From CAYXZQ01 sp964469935 (GTDB taxonomy: Archaea > Nanobdellota > Nanobdellia > Woesearchaeales > DSVV01), in the NCBI GenBank assembly GCA_964469935.1, contig CAYXZQ010000017.1, positions 1 through 31,942 of the forward strand: DNA of 31,942 nt, written 5' to 3'. Shown piece by piece: positions 14,148 to 23,370 of this stretch (the first letter of the stretch is position 1; each line of letters opens with the position of its first letter). The notes beneath the pieces were generated by a model, which did no database searches, was not told the origin of the DNA, and saw only the letters and a list, made by a program, of their open reading frames with translations. The position numbers were made by a program, and so were the translations under genes.

Positions 14148-15033
14148 CGCCTTCGCCAGCCATGCCTGTCTCAAGGCTCGCGCCGGTTATTATCTTTTCG
14201 CATTCTTCTCTTGTCATCCTTCCTGTATGATAATCATATGCAGCAATGATGTACCTGGCCGTCAATTCCACTGATCTATCCACCAGGCCCTGTATGGTGT
14301 CAGAGCCCTCCCTGCCTGTCACGGGATGCCTGTAGGCAATCCTGTCTGGTATGACTTTCTCATTTCCTACATCCGGATAGAATATCCCGAGTTCGCCCTT
14401 CCTGCTGAGAATCTTAAGCCGGGTAAGAAGCTTGACGAGATAATATGCTATGCGTGAACCGGACAGCCTGTTGACCAACAGCTCCCTCCTGAGGCAAACA
14501 GTTGTAATCCTTTTCATCTGCCCTTCGTGGGATTCGAACATTCCTGCAAGCGCTGATATTGCGCCGAGCCCCTTTAGTAGGCTGGCTGAAACAAGGCTGC
14601 AGGCACGGAACCCATGCCCCAGAGTACTGTCGATGTAGGTCTCGATCCTGTTGTGCCTGTATCTGACCGCCCCGATGTTCCTAGCATCGTCTTCATTGTA
14701 GTTTCCCGACAGATAGAACACCGCGGGATGGAAGACGATGTCAGAAGCGCAGTGGCTGAGATACCCGAAGACGAACGCCAGGTCCCTTCCTGTCGGACCT
14801 TTTTTTGGCGTGTCAAGGGTTCGGAAGACAAGCTCGCTTGTCTTCTCCATCCGGCTCCCATGAAGCCTCCTTGCTATGTAAACGTACCTGGATGAATAGA
14901 GGAACATGTCGGGGAAGAATGAGCCAAGATAGTATTCGCCTCTGTGGTTAGATATGATCGATGCTATTTCCTTGTCCCCTATCTTGCCGGTTGCGCGTTC
15001 TGCGATGAATATGTGTGTATTCTCCTTAGGCAT
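14122..15033 (-). CDS. Zinc-dependent phospholipase C-like protein
   Basis: Member of the zinc-dependent phospholipase C/S1-P1-like fold family. Seen, from this start: THIFIAE with His7, SFFPD with Asp42, GYLSHCASDIVFHP with His94, Asp98 and His102, and RHNRIE with His127 and Glu131, the expected set of metal ligands. There is no signal peptide, so it may act inside the cell. The true substrate is unknown; many archaeal members are uncharacterised. The ATG at 15033 is chosen because a TATA box lies 30 bases upstream; the longer form from 15078 would start upstream of the box. It diverges from the K+ channel gene. Confidence 0.8.
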   Translation of the reverse strand: MPKENTHIFIAERATGKIGDKEIASIISNHRGEYYLGSFFPDMFLYSSRYVYIARRLHGSRMEKTSELVFRTLDTPKKGPTGRDLAFVFGYLSHCASDIVFHPAVFYLSGNYNEDDARNIGAVRYRHNRIETYIDSTLGHGFRACSLVSASLLKGLGAISALAGMFESHEGQMKRITTVCLRRELLVNRLSGSRIAYYLVKLLTRLKILSRKGELGIFYPDVGNEKVIPDRIAYRHPVTGREGSDTIQGLVDRSVELTARYIIAAYDYHTGRMTREECEKIITGASLETGMAGEGVNEMRYFS

Positions 15034-15055
15034 ACTCCTGCCGCTTCTTCCGTAT

Positions 15056-15063
15056 TTTATAAA
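15056..15063 (-). promoter_or_regulatory. TATA box for the phospholipase-like gene
   Basis: TTTATAAA (self-complementary) begins 30 bases before the minus-strand ATG at 15033. Confidence 0.6.
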
Positions 15064-15094
15064 TATTCTTATTACCATGCAATTAAAACAAAAG

Positions 15095-15102
15095 CTTATA
15101 AA
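15095..15102 (+). promoter_or_regulatory. TATA box for the K+ channel gene
   Basis: CTTATAAA begins 31 bases before the ATG at 15126. An in-frame ATG at 15102 overlaps the box and is therefore rejected as start. Confidence 0.6.
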
Positions 15103-15125
15103 TGATTCTTGGGTTAAAAAGTCAT

Positions 15126-15524
15126 ATGCCGAAACTGAGAGTAAGACTGCTGCCGCTTGCGATGGCTGTTGCGCTGCTGATAATAATAGGGACGATGTTC
15201 TACTCTCTCTTCGAAGGATGGGGCTATGTCGACTCGCTGTACTTCACGGTCACTACCCTGACGACCATAGGCTACGGAGACATGGCACCCACGACGACAG
15301 CGACAAAGCTCTTCACAGTGGTATACGTGCTTGTCGGCGTCTATATGCTTTTCTATGCACTCAGCATATTCACGACGTATTACATGGAGAAGAAGAGCCC
15401 GAACATATCAAGGGCAGTCACCATGAGCCTTGAGCACCTTGCAGAGAGAAGGAAGAGGAAAGGAGATGTCGTCCTGAAGGTTGAGGCAGAGGAAAAGGCC
15501 AAGGCAGCTGCCTCAGGCAAGTAG
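15126..15524 (+). CDS. Two-TM potassium channel subunit
   Basis: Pore subunit of a tetrameric K+ channel in the cytoplasmic membrane. Seen: TM1 at about 8-26, pore helix and selectivity filter TTIGYGD (46-52), TM2 at about 62-84, then a short charged tail of about 45 residues (132 aa total). There is no RCK/TrkA-N domain, so gating by a ligand is not apparent; the tail may assemble the tetramer. Start is set by the TATA box at -31. It stands alone, divergent from the phospholipase-like gene. Confidence 0.9.
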   Translation: MPKLRVRLLPLAMAVALLIIIGTMFYSLFEGWGYVDSLYFTVTTLTTIGYGDMAPTTTATKLFTVVYVLVGVYMLFYALSIFTTYYMEKKSPNISRAVTMSLEHLAERRKRKGDVVLKVEAEEKAKAAASGK

Positions 15525-15740
15525 AAATGAATAACATAAGATTAGCCTAAAATACCTAAGATAGGCACATAGCCTGCGACGACACTCATTGTTGTTATTC
15601 TGCCAGGCCGATGCAATACAAACATGGAAGAGTGAGTGCAGAATATAAAAGTTCAGACGCAAAATATATAAACATTCTATTTTATTCATGAATCCAAAAA
15701 AGAGGGGATAAAGATATCTGAAAAACCTGTCTGGCACGCC
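15525..15740. other. Intergenic region before the calcium pump
   Basis: Holds two TATA-like sites (15643-15650 and 15665-15672), a weak inverted repeat GCCTA (15545-15549)/TAGGC (15562-15566) after the channel gene that might act in termination, and the upstream reading frame of the calcium pump described separately. No RNA gene is seen. Confidence 0.4.
15665..15672 (+). promoter_or_regulatory. TATA box for the calcium pump
   Basis: TATATAAA. Thirty bases downstream is about 15695, just before GAGGGG (15702-15707). Unlike neighbours, no ATG lies at the predicted transcript start; the ATG at 15688 is only 23 bases away. Confidence 0.5.
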
Positions 15741-18461
15741 ATGACTGCAAAGGATGCCATGGGTGCGCTGTATACGTCTGAGAACGGCCTGTCAGAGACC
15801 AACGCCAAGGAGAAGCTGGTAAAATTCGGGCCCAATGAGCTCGAGGAGAAGGGAAAACGCTCGGCCCTGGTGATATTTCTGAGCCAGTTCAACAGCTTCA
15901 TAGTCTGGATACTGATAATTGCGACAATAGTCTCGTTCATCCTCAGGGACACCTTCGAGGCAGTGCTCATATTCGTGATACTCATCCTCAATGCCGTTTT
16001 CGGGTTCTGGCAGGAGTACAATGCTGAAAAATCAATAGATGCCCTCAAGAGGCTTGCAGCTCTCAAGGCTAAGGTCGTAAGAGGCGGGAAGGCAAAAAAG
16101 ATCGATGCGAGGGAGCTTGTGCCCGGAGACTTGATCCTGCTCGAGACCGGCGACAAGGTCCCCGCGGATGCAAGACTCATCGAGGCCGTGAGGCTTGAGA
16201 CAAACGAGTCAACACTCACGGGCGAGAGTACGACCGTTAAAAAAGACATAAGACCGACAAAGGACAAGAGCCTTCTTGCCGAAAGGGTGTGCATGGTATA
16301 TTCAGGGACCGTGATAACCGCCGGCCGCGCAAAGGCTGTAGTGGTGAGCACCGGCATGGGCACAGAGATAGGCAGGATCGCTGACCTTGTCCAGAAGGCT
16401 GATTCAAAAGAGACACCTCTCCAATATAAGCTTGCCCAGCTCGGCGAGTTCCTCGGGATAGGCACCCTGGTGATATGCGCAGTGGTCCTCCTGACAGAAT
16501 ATCTCAAAGGCGTGGCGCTGTTCCAGTCGTTCGAGCACGCCATATCGCTTGCTGTCGCTGCGATCCCTGAAGGACTTGCAGCAGTCGTCACAATCTGCCT
16601 TGCCCTGGGCGTCCAGAGAATGGTCAAGAAAAACGCGCTCGTGAGGGTGCTGCCGGCGGTCGAGACGCTTGGCTCGTGCAATGTCATCTGCACTGACAAG
16701 ACAGGCACGCTCACCTACAACCAGATGACAGTAAGGGAGATATTTGCGAACAGGCGGGATGTCATGGTGACCGGCCACGGCTATGTGCCCGAAGGCAGGT
16801 TTGAGACAGGCGGAAAGGAGGCAGCAACAGCAGGACTCGGGACGCTGATGGAGACAGCAGTTCTTTGCAATGACGCAAAACTGGTCCAGGAGCATGGACA
16901 CTGGAGCGTGCTGGGTGACCCTACAGAGGCAGCCCTTATAGTCGCTGCAAGAAAAGCAGGGATAGAGCAGGAGACCCTGAACAAGGAGAAGCCCAGGGTG
17001 GATGAGCTGCCGTTCGATTCTGCCAGGAAGTGCATGACCACGATTCACGAGGCGAACAATAGCCGTATAGCCTATGTGAAGGGTGCACCGGACATAATAA
17101 TCGACAAGTGCGACAGGATCTTGCTGGACGGCAAGGTCCGGAAACTCTCCGAGCAAGACAAGAGACTTGTCCTGACCAAGAACCTGGCCATGGCAAACAA
17201 GGCGCTGCGCGTGCTGGGGTTCGCGTACAAGGAGGTCGGCAAGGCTGAGAAGGATATCGAATCCAGGCTTGTTTTCATCGGCCTGATGGGCATGATAGAC
17301 CCGCCGAGGACAGAGGTCATGGACTCCATCAGGAAATGCAGGGAAGCTGGGATAAAGGTCGTGATGATCACAGGGGACCATGTGGCTACCGCGAAGGCCA
17401 TCGGCAAGGACCTCGGGCTTCCGATAGGAAAGGTAATGACAGGGTCAGAGATAGACCAGATAACCCACCTGTCGGACATCGTGGATGACGTATCCATCTA
17501 TGCGAGAGTGTCGCCGCAGCATAAGATGAGGATAGTCTCGGCACTGAGATCGAAGCAATACGTGGTAGCCATGACGGGCGACGGTGTCAATGACGCGCCC
17601 GCGCTCAAGATTGCCGACATCGGCATCGCCATGGGCATGGCCGGGACCGACGTCGCCAAAGAGGCAAGCGACATGATCCTGACAGATGACAACTTTTCAT
17701 CCATCGTCAATGCCGTCGAGGAAGGACGCGGGATTTACGAGAACATCAGAAAATTCGTCAAATACCTGCTCTCGTCAAACATAGGCGAGGTGCTGACCAT
17801 ATTCATCGCTGCCCTGATAGGGTTTCATTACCCCGGCAGTTTTAAGATAATCATGCCTCTCACTGCGATTCACCTGCTTTGGATCAATCTTCTTACCGAC
17901 AGCTTTCCTGCGCTGGCCCTGGGTGTCGAGCCGACTGACCCCGATGTCATGAAGAAGCCGCCGAGAAAGATTACCGAGAAGATAATATCATGGAACTATG
18001 CATTCGACATGATGGTCATCGGCATAATCCTTGCCATGGGCACGTTGTACATATTCAAGGTTTCGCTTCCGGTTTCAGAAGTGTATGCAGTCACCATGGC
18101 ATTCAGCGTGCTCGTGATCTTCCAGCTCTTCAACGTCCTGAACTGCAAGTCGGACGAAAAAAGCGTGTTCAGCTCCGGCTTCTTCAAGAACAAATGGCTC
18201 ATTGCTGCAATTGCACTCTCCTTTGCGCTCCAGCTGCTTGCGGTGTACGCGCCATTCATGTATAATGCAGCAGGCCAAGCAGGACTATTGCCTGCTTCGA
18301 TGTCAGGCATCGACATGTCAGCGAAGCTGCATACGACAGCGCTTGACCTCAGGGACTGGGCAGTGGTATTTCTGCTCGGCAGCACCATCCTTATATTTGA
18401 AGAAGTGAGGAAGTTTTTCTCAAGGAAACTTTCTATGATGCAAAAACATGGCGGAACTTAA
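15741..18461 (+). CDS. Ca2+-type P-type ATPase
   Basis: Cation pump of the SERCA/PMR1 (type II) class. Seen, numbered from the ATG at 15741: actuator TGES (160-163), TM4 AAIPEGL with Glu277, phosphorylation site DKTGT (Asp319), hinge TGDGVNDAP (612-620), TM5 SSNIGEV and TM6 LLWINLLTDS. The TM4 Glu, TM5 Asn/Glu and TM6 Asn/Thr/Asp are the Ca2+ ligands of SERCA, which supports calcium over Na+/K+. The C-terminus has four further TM helices. The frame stays open upstream and encodes KPVWHA directly before this ATG, matching the usual family N-terminus, so the real start is probably upstream (AUA at 15714, or 15688 by frameshift). Its end overlaps the permease gene by 14 bases. Confidence 0.93.
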   Translation: MTAKDAMGALYTSENGLSETNAKEKLVKFGPNELEEKGKRSALVIFLSQFNSFIVWILIIATIVSFILRDTFEAVLIFVILILNAVFGFWQEYNAEKSIDALKRLAALKAKVVRGGKAKKIDARELVPGDLILLETGDKVPADARLIEAVRLETNESTLTGESTTVKKDIRPTKDKSLLAERVCMVYSGTVITAGRAKAVVVSTGMGTEIGRIADLVQKADSKETPLQYKLAQLGEFLGIGTLVICAVVLLTEYLKGVALFQSFEHAISLAVAAIPEGLAAVVTICLALGVQRMVKKNALVRVLPAVETLGSCNVICTDKTGTLTYNQMTVREIFANRRDVMVTGHGYVPEGRFETGGKEAATAGLGTLMETAVLCNDAKLVQEHGHWSVLGDPTEAALIVAARKAGIEQETLNKEKPRVDELPFDSARKCMTTIHEANNSRIAYVKGAPDIIIDKCDRILLDGKVRKLSEQDKRLVLTKNLAMANKALRVLGFAYKEVGKAEKDIESRLVFIGLMGMIDPPRTEVMDSIRKCREAGIKVVMITGDHVATAKAIGKDLGLPIGKVMTGSEIDQITHLSDIVDDVSIYARVSPQHKMRIVSALRSKQYVVAMTGDGVNDAPALKIADIGIAMGMAGTDVAKEASDMILTDDNFSSIVNAVEEGRGIYENIRKFVKYLLSSNIGEVLTIFIAALIGFHYPGSFKIIMPLTAIHLLWINLLTDSFPALALGVEPTDPDVMKKPPRKITEKIISWNYAFDMMVIGIILAMGTLYIFKVSLPVSEVYAVTMAFSVLVIFQLFNVLNCKSDEKSVFSSGFFKNKWLIAAIALSFALQLLAVYAPFMYNAAGQAGLLPASMSGIDMSAKLHTTALDLRDWAVVFLLGSTILIFEEVRKFFSRKLSMMQKHGGT

Positions 18462-20397
18462 AAAAACACTTGGTTATGGGACGATAATCGCTATATCGAT
18501 TACATCTATGATAGGGACCGGGATGTTTGCAGGACCCGCGATTGCAGCGTCGTATTCAGGCAACATGTCACTCATCTCATGGGTCCTGCTGTCGATAATA
18601 ACCATATACGTCTCGCTCTGTTTCGGAGAGCTGGTCAGCCTTTTCCCTAACGCAGGCGGGGTCTATGAGTTCGCCAAGAGGACCTACGGCAGGTTCCTGT
18701 CTTTCATGGTGGGCTGGGTAACGTGGCTTGTGGGAAACATCACCACCTGTGTCCTCATTGTCGCTGCGCTCAATTACTTGCTTCCTCCGGGCTACACACT
18801 CCCGTTCCTGCCGGGCATGTCGCCGGATTTCGTGAAGATCCTTTTTGCAGTAGTATTCATACTGTTGCTCAACTATGTATGTTACAGGGGAGTGGATGCA
18901 AGCTCGAAAATCCTGATATTCTTTGCGTTCATAACGATCTCGACCATACTCGTTGTCCTCATCCCGGGCCTTTTCCACGTCAATACATCGAACTTCCACC
19001 CTTTCTTCTTCAAGGGCGGACTGTACAACAACAGCATCCTGGTGTTTGTAAGCCTCTTCTTCATAATGGAGACTTACTTCGGCTGGGAATCGGCGACTTT
19101 CCTTGCCGAAGAGACCAAGAATCCGCAGAAGGTAATACCGATTAGCCTCATCATAACCACTTTCATAGTCGCAATCCTCGGAACATTGTTTGCATTCACC
19201 ATGCTCGGCAACATCCCATGGGAGACACTGATCTACTCTGCAAGCCCAATACAAGACATAGTCCTGAAGCTTTATCCAATCGGTGCCTGGGAAGGAGTGA
19301 GGTTCGGAATGTTCATAGCGCTTCTCGGCTCTGCAGCCGGAGGGGTGGTCGCAACGCCAAGGCTTCTTCTAGCACTTGCCAGGGACAAGCTATTCATCAA
19401 CAGCTTCGCTGAGATCCACGAGAAATACCGCACTCCTCACCGGGCGATACTATTCCAGACAATCATCACCATAATAATAGTGATCATCGGCTTCGGGGAA
19501 TACAAGACCCTCCTGAGCATGCTTGTCCCGATGGCTCTTATCATGTACATATCCGTCCTCATGGCAGTGACGATACAGAGATTCAAGTCGCCCGAGCTGA
19601 AGCGGGTGTTCAAAACCCCGTTCGGCAAAGTCGGCCCGGTCATAATATCCGGGATCTATGTTTCCATCATCTTCTCATGGCTTATCACAGAGGCAGAGGC
19701 CTGGAGCCTCTTCAAGCTTATCCTCTCTTTCATCACCTTCGGCATGCCGATCTATCTGCTGTTGCTGTTCTACTATGACCCTGACATCATCATAAAGCTA
19801 AACGACCTGTTCGCGTATTTCACCCTTGCCTTTGAGCGGGTGCTGATTCCGAAGTCTATCGACAGGGCGATATTCGAACACCTGGGGAACGTGAGGGGCA
19901 AGAAGGTTCTCGAGTTCGGGTGCGGTGTCGGGACCTTCACAAAGGAACTTGCAAGAGAGGTCGGCGAAGAGGGCGAGGTATACGCAACAGACGTCTCATA
20001 CACTCAGGTTAAGATAGCGAACAGGAGGGTCGCGAGAAGAGGACACATAAACGTCCATTTCATCCATGACATGCACCAGGTAAACAGGGTGCACCATTCC
20101 ATACCTTATGTGGACTGCATCGTATCAATAGGGATGCTCGGCTATCTCCAGGACATAAAGAAGGTGCTGGGCGAGATGAACAGTCTCCTGCCTGACGGAG
20201 GCAGGATAATACTGATAGACTATACAGACCTCTTCAAGGTCATACCGAATGTCAGCTGGCTCTCGAACGAGAGCGGGCTCAAGGACCTTTTCAGGGAATG
20301 CGGGTTCTCTGTAGCTGTCAGGAAGAAGAAAGGGACTTTCTGGAACTACCTTTTCATATACGGTATAAAATCCGAGCACGATGTGCCATTCATTTGA
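18448..20397 (+). CDS. APC-family permease fused to a SAM-dependent methyltransferase
   Basis: Two-domain membrane protein of 649 aa. Residues 1-445: an amino acid-polyamine-organocation (APC) permease with about twelve TM helices, opening with TIIAISITSMIGTGMFAGPA, the unwound-TM1 substrate motif of the family. Residues 465-649: a class I methyltransferase with motif I VLEFGCGVG (487-495), an acidic ATDVS at the end of strand 2, and PDGGRIILIDYTD in the motif IV-VI region. No stop or frameshift separates the two. The cytoplasmic enzyme might modify the imported substrate or regulate transport; both are inference. It overlaps the calcium pump by 14 bases, implying co-translation. It ends 20 bases from convergent gyrA. 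Confidence 0.88.
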   Translation: MAELKKTLGYGTIIAISITSMIGTGMFAGPAIAASYSGNMSLISWVLLSIITIYVSLCFGELVSLFPNAGGVYEFAKRTYGRFLSFMVGWVTWLVGNITTCVLIVAALNYLLPPGYTLPFLPGMSPDFVKILFAVVFILLLNYVCYRGVDASSKILIFFAFITISTILVVLIPGLFHVNTSNFHPFFFKGGLYNNSILVFVSLFFIMETYFGWESATFLAEETKNPQKVIPISLIITTFIVAILGTLFAFTMLGNIPWETLIYSASPIQDIVLKLYPIGAWEGVRFGMFIALLGSAAGGVVATPRLLLALARDKLFINSFAEIHEKYRTPHRAILFQTIITIIIVIIGFGEYKTLLSMLVPMALIMYISVLMAVTIQRFKSPELKRVFKTPFGKVGPVIISGIYVSIIFSWLITEAEAWSLFKLILSFITFGMPIYLLLLFYYDPDIIIKLNDLFAYFTLAFERVLIPKSIDRAIFEHLGNVRGKKVLEFGCGVGTFTKELAREVGEEGEVYATDVSYTQVKIANRRVARRGHINVHFIHDMHQVNRVHHSIPYVDCIVSIGMLGYLQDIKKVLGEMNSLLPDGGRIILIDYTDLFKVIPNVSWLSNESGLKDLFRECGFSVAVRKKKGTFWNYLFIYGIKSEHDVPFI

Positions 20398-20417
20398 TAA
20401 GAAATCCAATCATGGGC

Positions 20418-23312
20418 TCATTCCTCATCGCCTGAGAGGTCCACGATGCCCATGGACTTGAGCTGTTCCTTGGCCTGCCGTATCTTCTCTTCGCTCGGCT
20501 TCTGCTTGTTGACGATGCCCTCGGCAATCCTCTGTATGTTCTCCTGCTCCCTGCTGCCTCCTTTCTGCTCAGCATCCTTTGTCTTTTCTTTTGCCTCTTT
20601 TTTCTTTTCTTCCCTTTCCAGGGACTTGGCATTTTCTGTCCTGGCCTTCACTTCAACAACAGCCACGGGGCTTTCTTTTTGGTCCTCCTCCTCTTTTGCT
20701 GCGCCTTTTCCCTCATCCTGTTTCTCAGAAGTTTTCTCAGAATCTCGTGTCTCAGCCGCCACCTCCTCTTCAGGAGCCTTTTCTTCTGTCTCTTTACCGG
20801 CTGCTTTTTTTTCAGGTTTATCCTCTGTCTCTTTGTCTTCACCGTTCGCCCCCGACACTACCTTTGCAGCAGCCACGACCTTGTCATCGCCGCTCAGCTT
20901 CATCAGCCTGAGCCCCTGGGTGTTCCTTCCGATGACTGATATCCCTTTTGCAGCAGTCCTTATGACTATGCCTTTCCTCGTGATGAACATTAACTGGTCC
21001 TCGTCTGTCACGGACTTGACGTCCACGACCTTGCCGTTCCTCTCTGAGCAGATGATGTTTATCACTCCCTTGCCACCCCTGTTGATGAGCCTGTAATTAG
21101 AAACCTGAGTGCGCTTGCCGAAGCCGTTCTCAGTGATTGTGAGCACTGTCTTATCGTCCTCGACAATCACCATCGAGACGACCTCGTCGCCTTTCCTGAG
21201 CGAGATGCCGCGGACCCCTCTGGAGGTCCTGCCAATGGGCCTTGCATCAATCTCCTTGAATTTGACAGCCCGGCCCTGCTTTGTGGCAAGGAATATCTGC
21301 TTCTCACCGTCCGTCATCGCGACATTGACGAGCTCGTCGCCCTCATCGAGGGTGATTGCTTTGATGCCGCCTGCGCGCGGCCGGGAATATGCCGACAGCT
21401 CTGTCTTCTTGACGACGCCCTTTCTCGTGCCCATGACAAGGTAATGATTGTCGTCGAATTCCTTAATCCGGATGTATGCGGTTATCTTATTCTCCTTCGG
21501 CAGGTCGAGAAGGTTGACCATGAATTTTCCTGCGCTGTACCTGCCTGCATCTGGTATCTTGTACACTTTCAGCCAGTGGACCTTGCCGTCGTCAGTGAAG
21601 AAAAGTATGTAGTCGTGGGTGTTCGCTATGAACAGGTGCTCGACTATGTCCTCCTCCTTTGTGGTGGTGGCTATGATTCCCTTGCCTCCGCGCCTCTGTT
21701 CCCTGTACAGGTCAAGGGATGTCCGCTTGATGTAGCCCGTATGGCTGATGGTCACGACGACCTCTTCCTCCTCTATCAGGTCCTCGATGTCTATGTCCTC
21801 GTCCTCAATGTCGAGAATCTTCGTCTTCCGGCTGTCTGAATAGTTCTCCCTGAGCTCTGTTAGCTCCTGCTTGATTATTTCAAGAATCCTCTTTTCCGAT
21901 GCAAGTATCTCTTTAAGCTCCTTTATGAGTTCAAGCAGGCTCTTGTGCTCGTCTCTCATCTTGTCCTGTTCGAGGGCCGTGAGCTTCTGCAGCCTCATGT
22001 CGAGTATTGCCTGTGCCTGCATCTTTGTCAGGCTGTACCCTGTCATTAGCCCGTCAAGGGCTGCCTGGACAGACTTCGACTTCTTTATAAAAGCGACGAC
22101 ATCGTCGATATTGTCAAGTGCGATGATGAGCCCTTCCAGTATATGGGCCCTCTCCTCGGCCTTCCTGAGATCGAACCCAGTCCTCCTCCTGACGACCTCC
22201 CTTCTGTGGCTGATGTACTTGTCGATGACCTCCCTTAGGTTCATCACTTTTGGCTTGCCTTCAGAAAGTGCAAGCAGGTTAATGCTGTAGGTCGTCTGGA
22301 GCCTGGTATGCTTGAAGAGCTGGTTGAGGACTATGTCCTTGTTGGCGTCTTTCTTGAGGAATATGACTATCCTCATGCCCTCCCTGTCTGACTCGTCACG
22401 GAGATCGGATATGCCTGTAATGACCTTGTCTTTGACCTTCTGTGCTATCTCCTCGATGAGCATGGACTTGTTGACCATGTAGGGGATCTCAGTGACGATT
22501 ATCGCGTCCTTCTTGCCTTCCTCCACATCCGCCTTTGCCCGGAGCTTTATCTTTCCGTAGCCGGTGTTGTAGGCGGCCCGCACTCCCATCTTCCCCATTA
22601 TCACCCCGCCGGTCGGGAAATCAGGGCCCGGCAAGAGCTCTACGACTTCCCTTGGAGTGAGCTCGGGATTGTCGATCACCTGGATTATCGCATCGCAGAC
22701 CTCGGGCAGGTTGTGGGGAGGGATATTGGTCGCCATGCCCACTGCTATGCCAGCGCTGCCATTAACAAGAAGGTTAGGAAGCTTTCCCGGAAGAACCGTG
22801 GGCTCCTTGAGAGAACCGTCAAAATTATCCTCAAAATTCACCGTCTCCTTGTTTATGTCTGTCAGGAGCTCCTGGGAGATTTTCGCAAGCCTTGCCTCAG
22901 TGTACCTCATTGCAGCTGCCGAATCCCCGTCTACAGAGCCGAAATTTCCCTGTCCCTGCACGAGAGGATACCTCAATGAGAAATCCTGCGCCATCCTTAC
23001 AAGGGCATCATAGACTGCGCTGTCCCCGTGAGGGTGAAATTTTCCGAGCGTCTCACCGACGATCCTCGCGCATTTCCTGAATGGCTTGTTGTAGGTTATC
23101 CCCATCTCGTTCATGGCGAAGAGTATCCTCCTGTGGACTGGCTTGAGGCCATCCCTTACATCAGGCAGGGCGCGGCCGATTATGACGCTCATCGCATAGT
23201 CCACGTAGGACTGCTTCATCTCATCCTCGATCAGCCTCAGGGCTATCCTGTCATCGCTGTTTCCAGTCTCCTTGCCGTCCTCAATTCCTGACTTTTTTCC
23301 CTCTTCAGCCAT
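20418..23312 (-). CDS. gyrA: DNA gyrase subunit A
   Basis: A subunit of the type IIA topoisomerase that introduces negative supercoils. Seen: SYVDYAMSVIIGRALPDVRDGLKPVHRR in pieces at 35-62, catalytic Tyr137 in AMRYTEARL, and six beta-pinwheel repeats in the C-terminal domain. The GyrA box QRRGGKG marks gyrase rather than topoisomerase IV. From about residue 819 to 964 there is an added Glu/Lys/Ala-rich low-complexity tail, followed by a short ordered-looking end. Archaeal gyrase is generally regarded as bacterial in origin. No gyrB lies next to it in this window. Start at 23312 is 31 bases from a TATA box. Confidence 0.96.
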   Translation of the reverse strand: MAEEGKKSGIEDGKETGNSDDRIALRLIEDEMKQSYVDYAMSVIIGRALPDVRDGLKPVHRRILFAMNEMGITYNKPFRKCARIVGETLGKFHPHGDSAVYDALVRMAQDFSLRYPLVQGQGNFGSVDGDSAAAMRYTEARLAKISQELLTDINKETVNFEDNFDGSLKEPTVLPGKLPNLLVNGSAGIAVGMATNIPPHNLPEVCDAIIQVIDNPELTPREVVELLPGPDFPTGGVIMGKMGVRAAYNTGYGKIKLRAKADVEEGKKDAIIVTEIPYMVNKSMLIEEIAQKVKDKVITGISDLRDESDREGMRIVIFLKKDANKDIVLNQLFKHTRLQTTYSINLLALSEGKPKVMNLREVIDKYISHRREVVRRRTGFDLRKAEERAHILEGLIIALDNIDDVVAFIKKSKSVQAALDGLMTGYSLTKMQAQAILDMRLQKLTALEQDKMRDEHKSLLELIKELKEILASEKRILEIIKQELTELRENYSDSRKTKILDIEDEDIDIEDLIEEEEVVVTISHTGYIKRTSLDLYREQRRGGKGIIATTTKEEDIVEHLFIANTHDYILFFTDDGKVHWLKVYKIPDAGRYSAGKFMVNLLDLPKENKITAYIRIKEFDDNHYLVMGTRKGVVKKTELSAYSRPRAGGIKAITLDEGDELVNVAMTDGEKQIFLATKQGRAVKFKEIDARPIGRTSRGVRGISLRKGDEVVSMVIVEDDKTVLTITENGFGKRTQVSNYRLINRGGKGVINIICSERNGKVVDVKSVTDEDQLMFITRKGIVIRTAAKGISVIGRNTQGLRLMKLSGDDKVVAAAKVVSGANGEDKETEDKPEKKAAGKETEEKAPEEEVAAETRDSEKTSEKQDEGKGAAKEEEDQKESPVAVVEVKARTENAKSLEREEKKKEAKEKTKDAEQKGGSREQENIQRIAEGIVNKQKPSEEKIRQAKEQLKSMGIVDLSGDEE

Positions 23313-23335
23313 AGGGATTTAAGAATAAACCAGTA

Positions 23336-23343
23336 TATATAAG
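23336..23343 (-). promoter_or_regulatory. TATA box for gyrA
   Basis: CTTATATA on the minus strand begins 31 bases before the ATG at 23312, so the gyrA mRNA is predicted to be leaderless under an archaeal promoter. Confidence 0.6.
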
Positions 23344-23370
23344 GCTTTCGGTTGAATTTTGGGCCTAGAA

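Noticed and set aside
14520..14545. TGGGATTCGAACATTCC, resembling a tRNA T-arm
   Set aside because: No acceptor or anticodon arms around it; it is inside the phospholipase-like coding sequence.
15034..15078. Longer phospholipase-like protein from 15078
   Set aside because: That start is upstream of the gene's own TATA box; the family N-terminus with THIFIAE begins properly at 15033.
15686..17381. Long antisense open frames (over 300 codons) opposite the calcium pump gene
   Set aside because: They lie wholly inside a gene with all family motifs, show no protein-family features and no promoter; open only because of codon bias.
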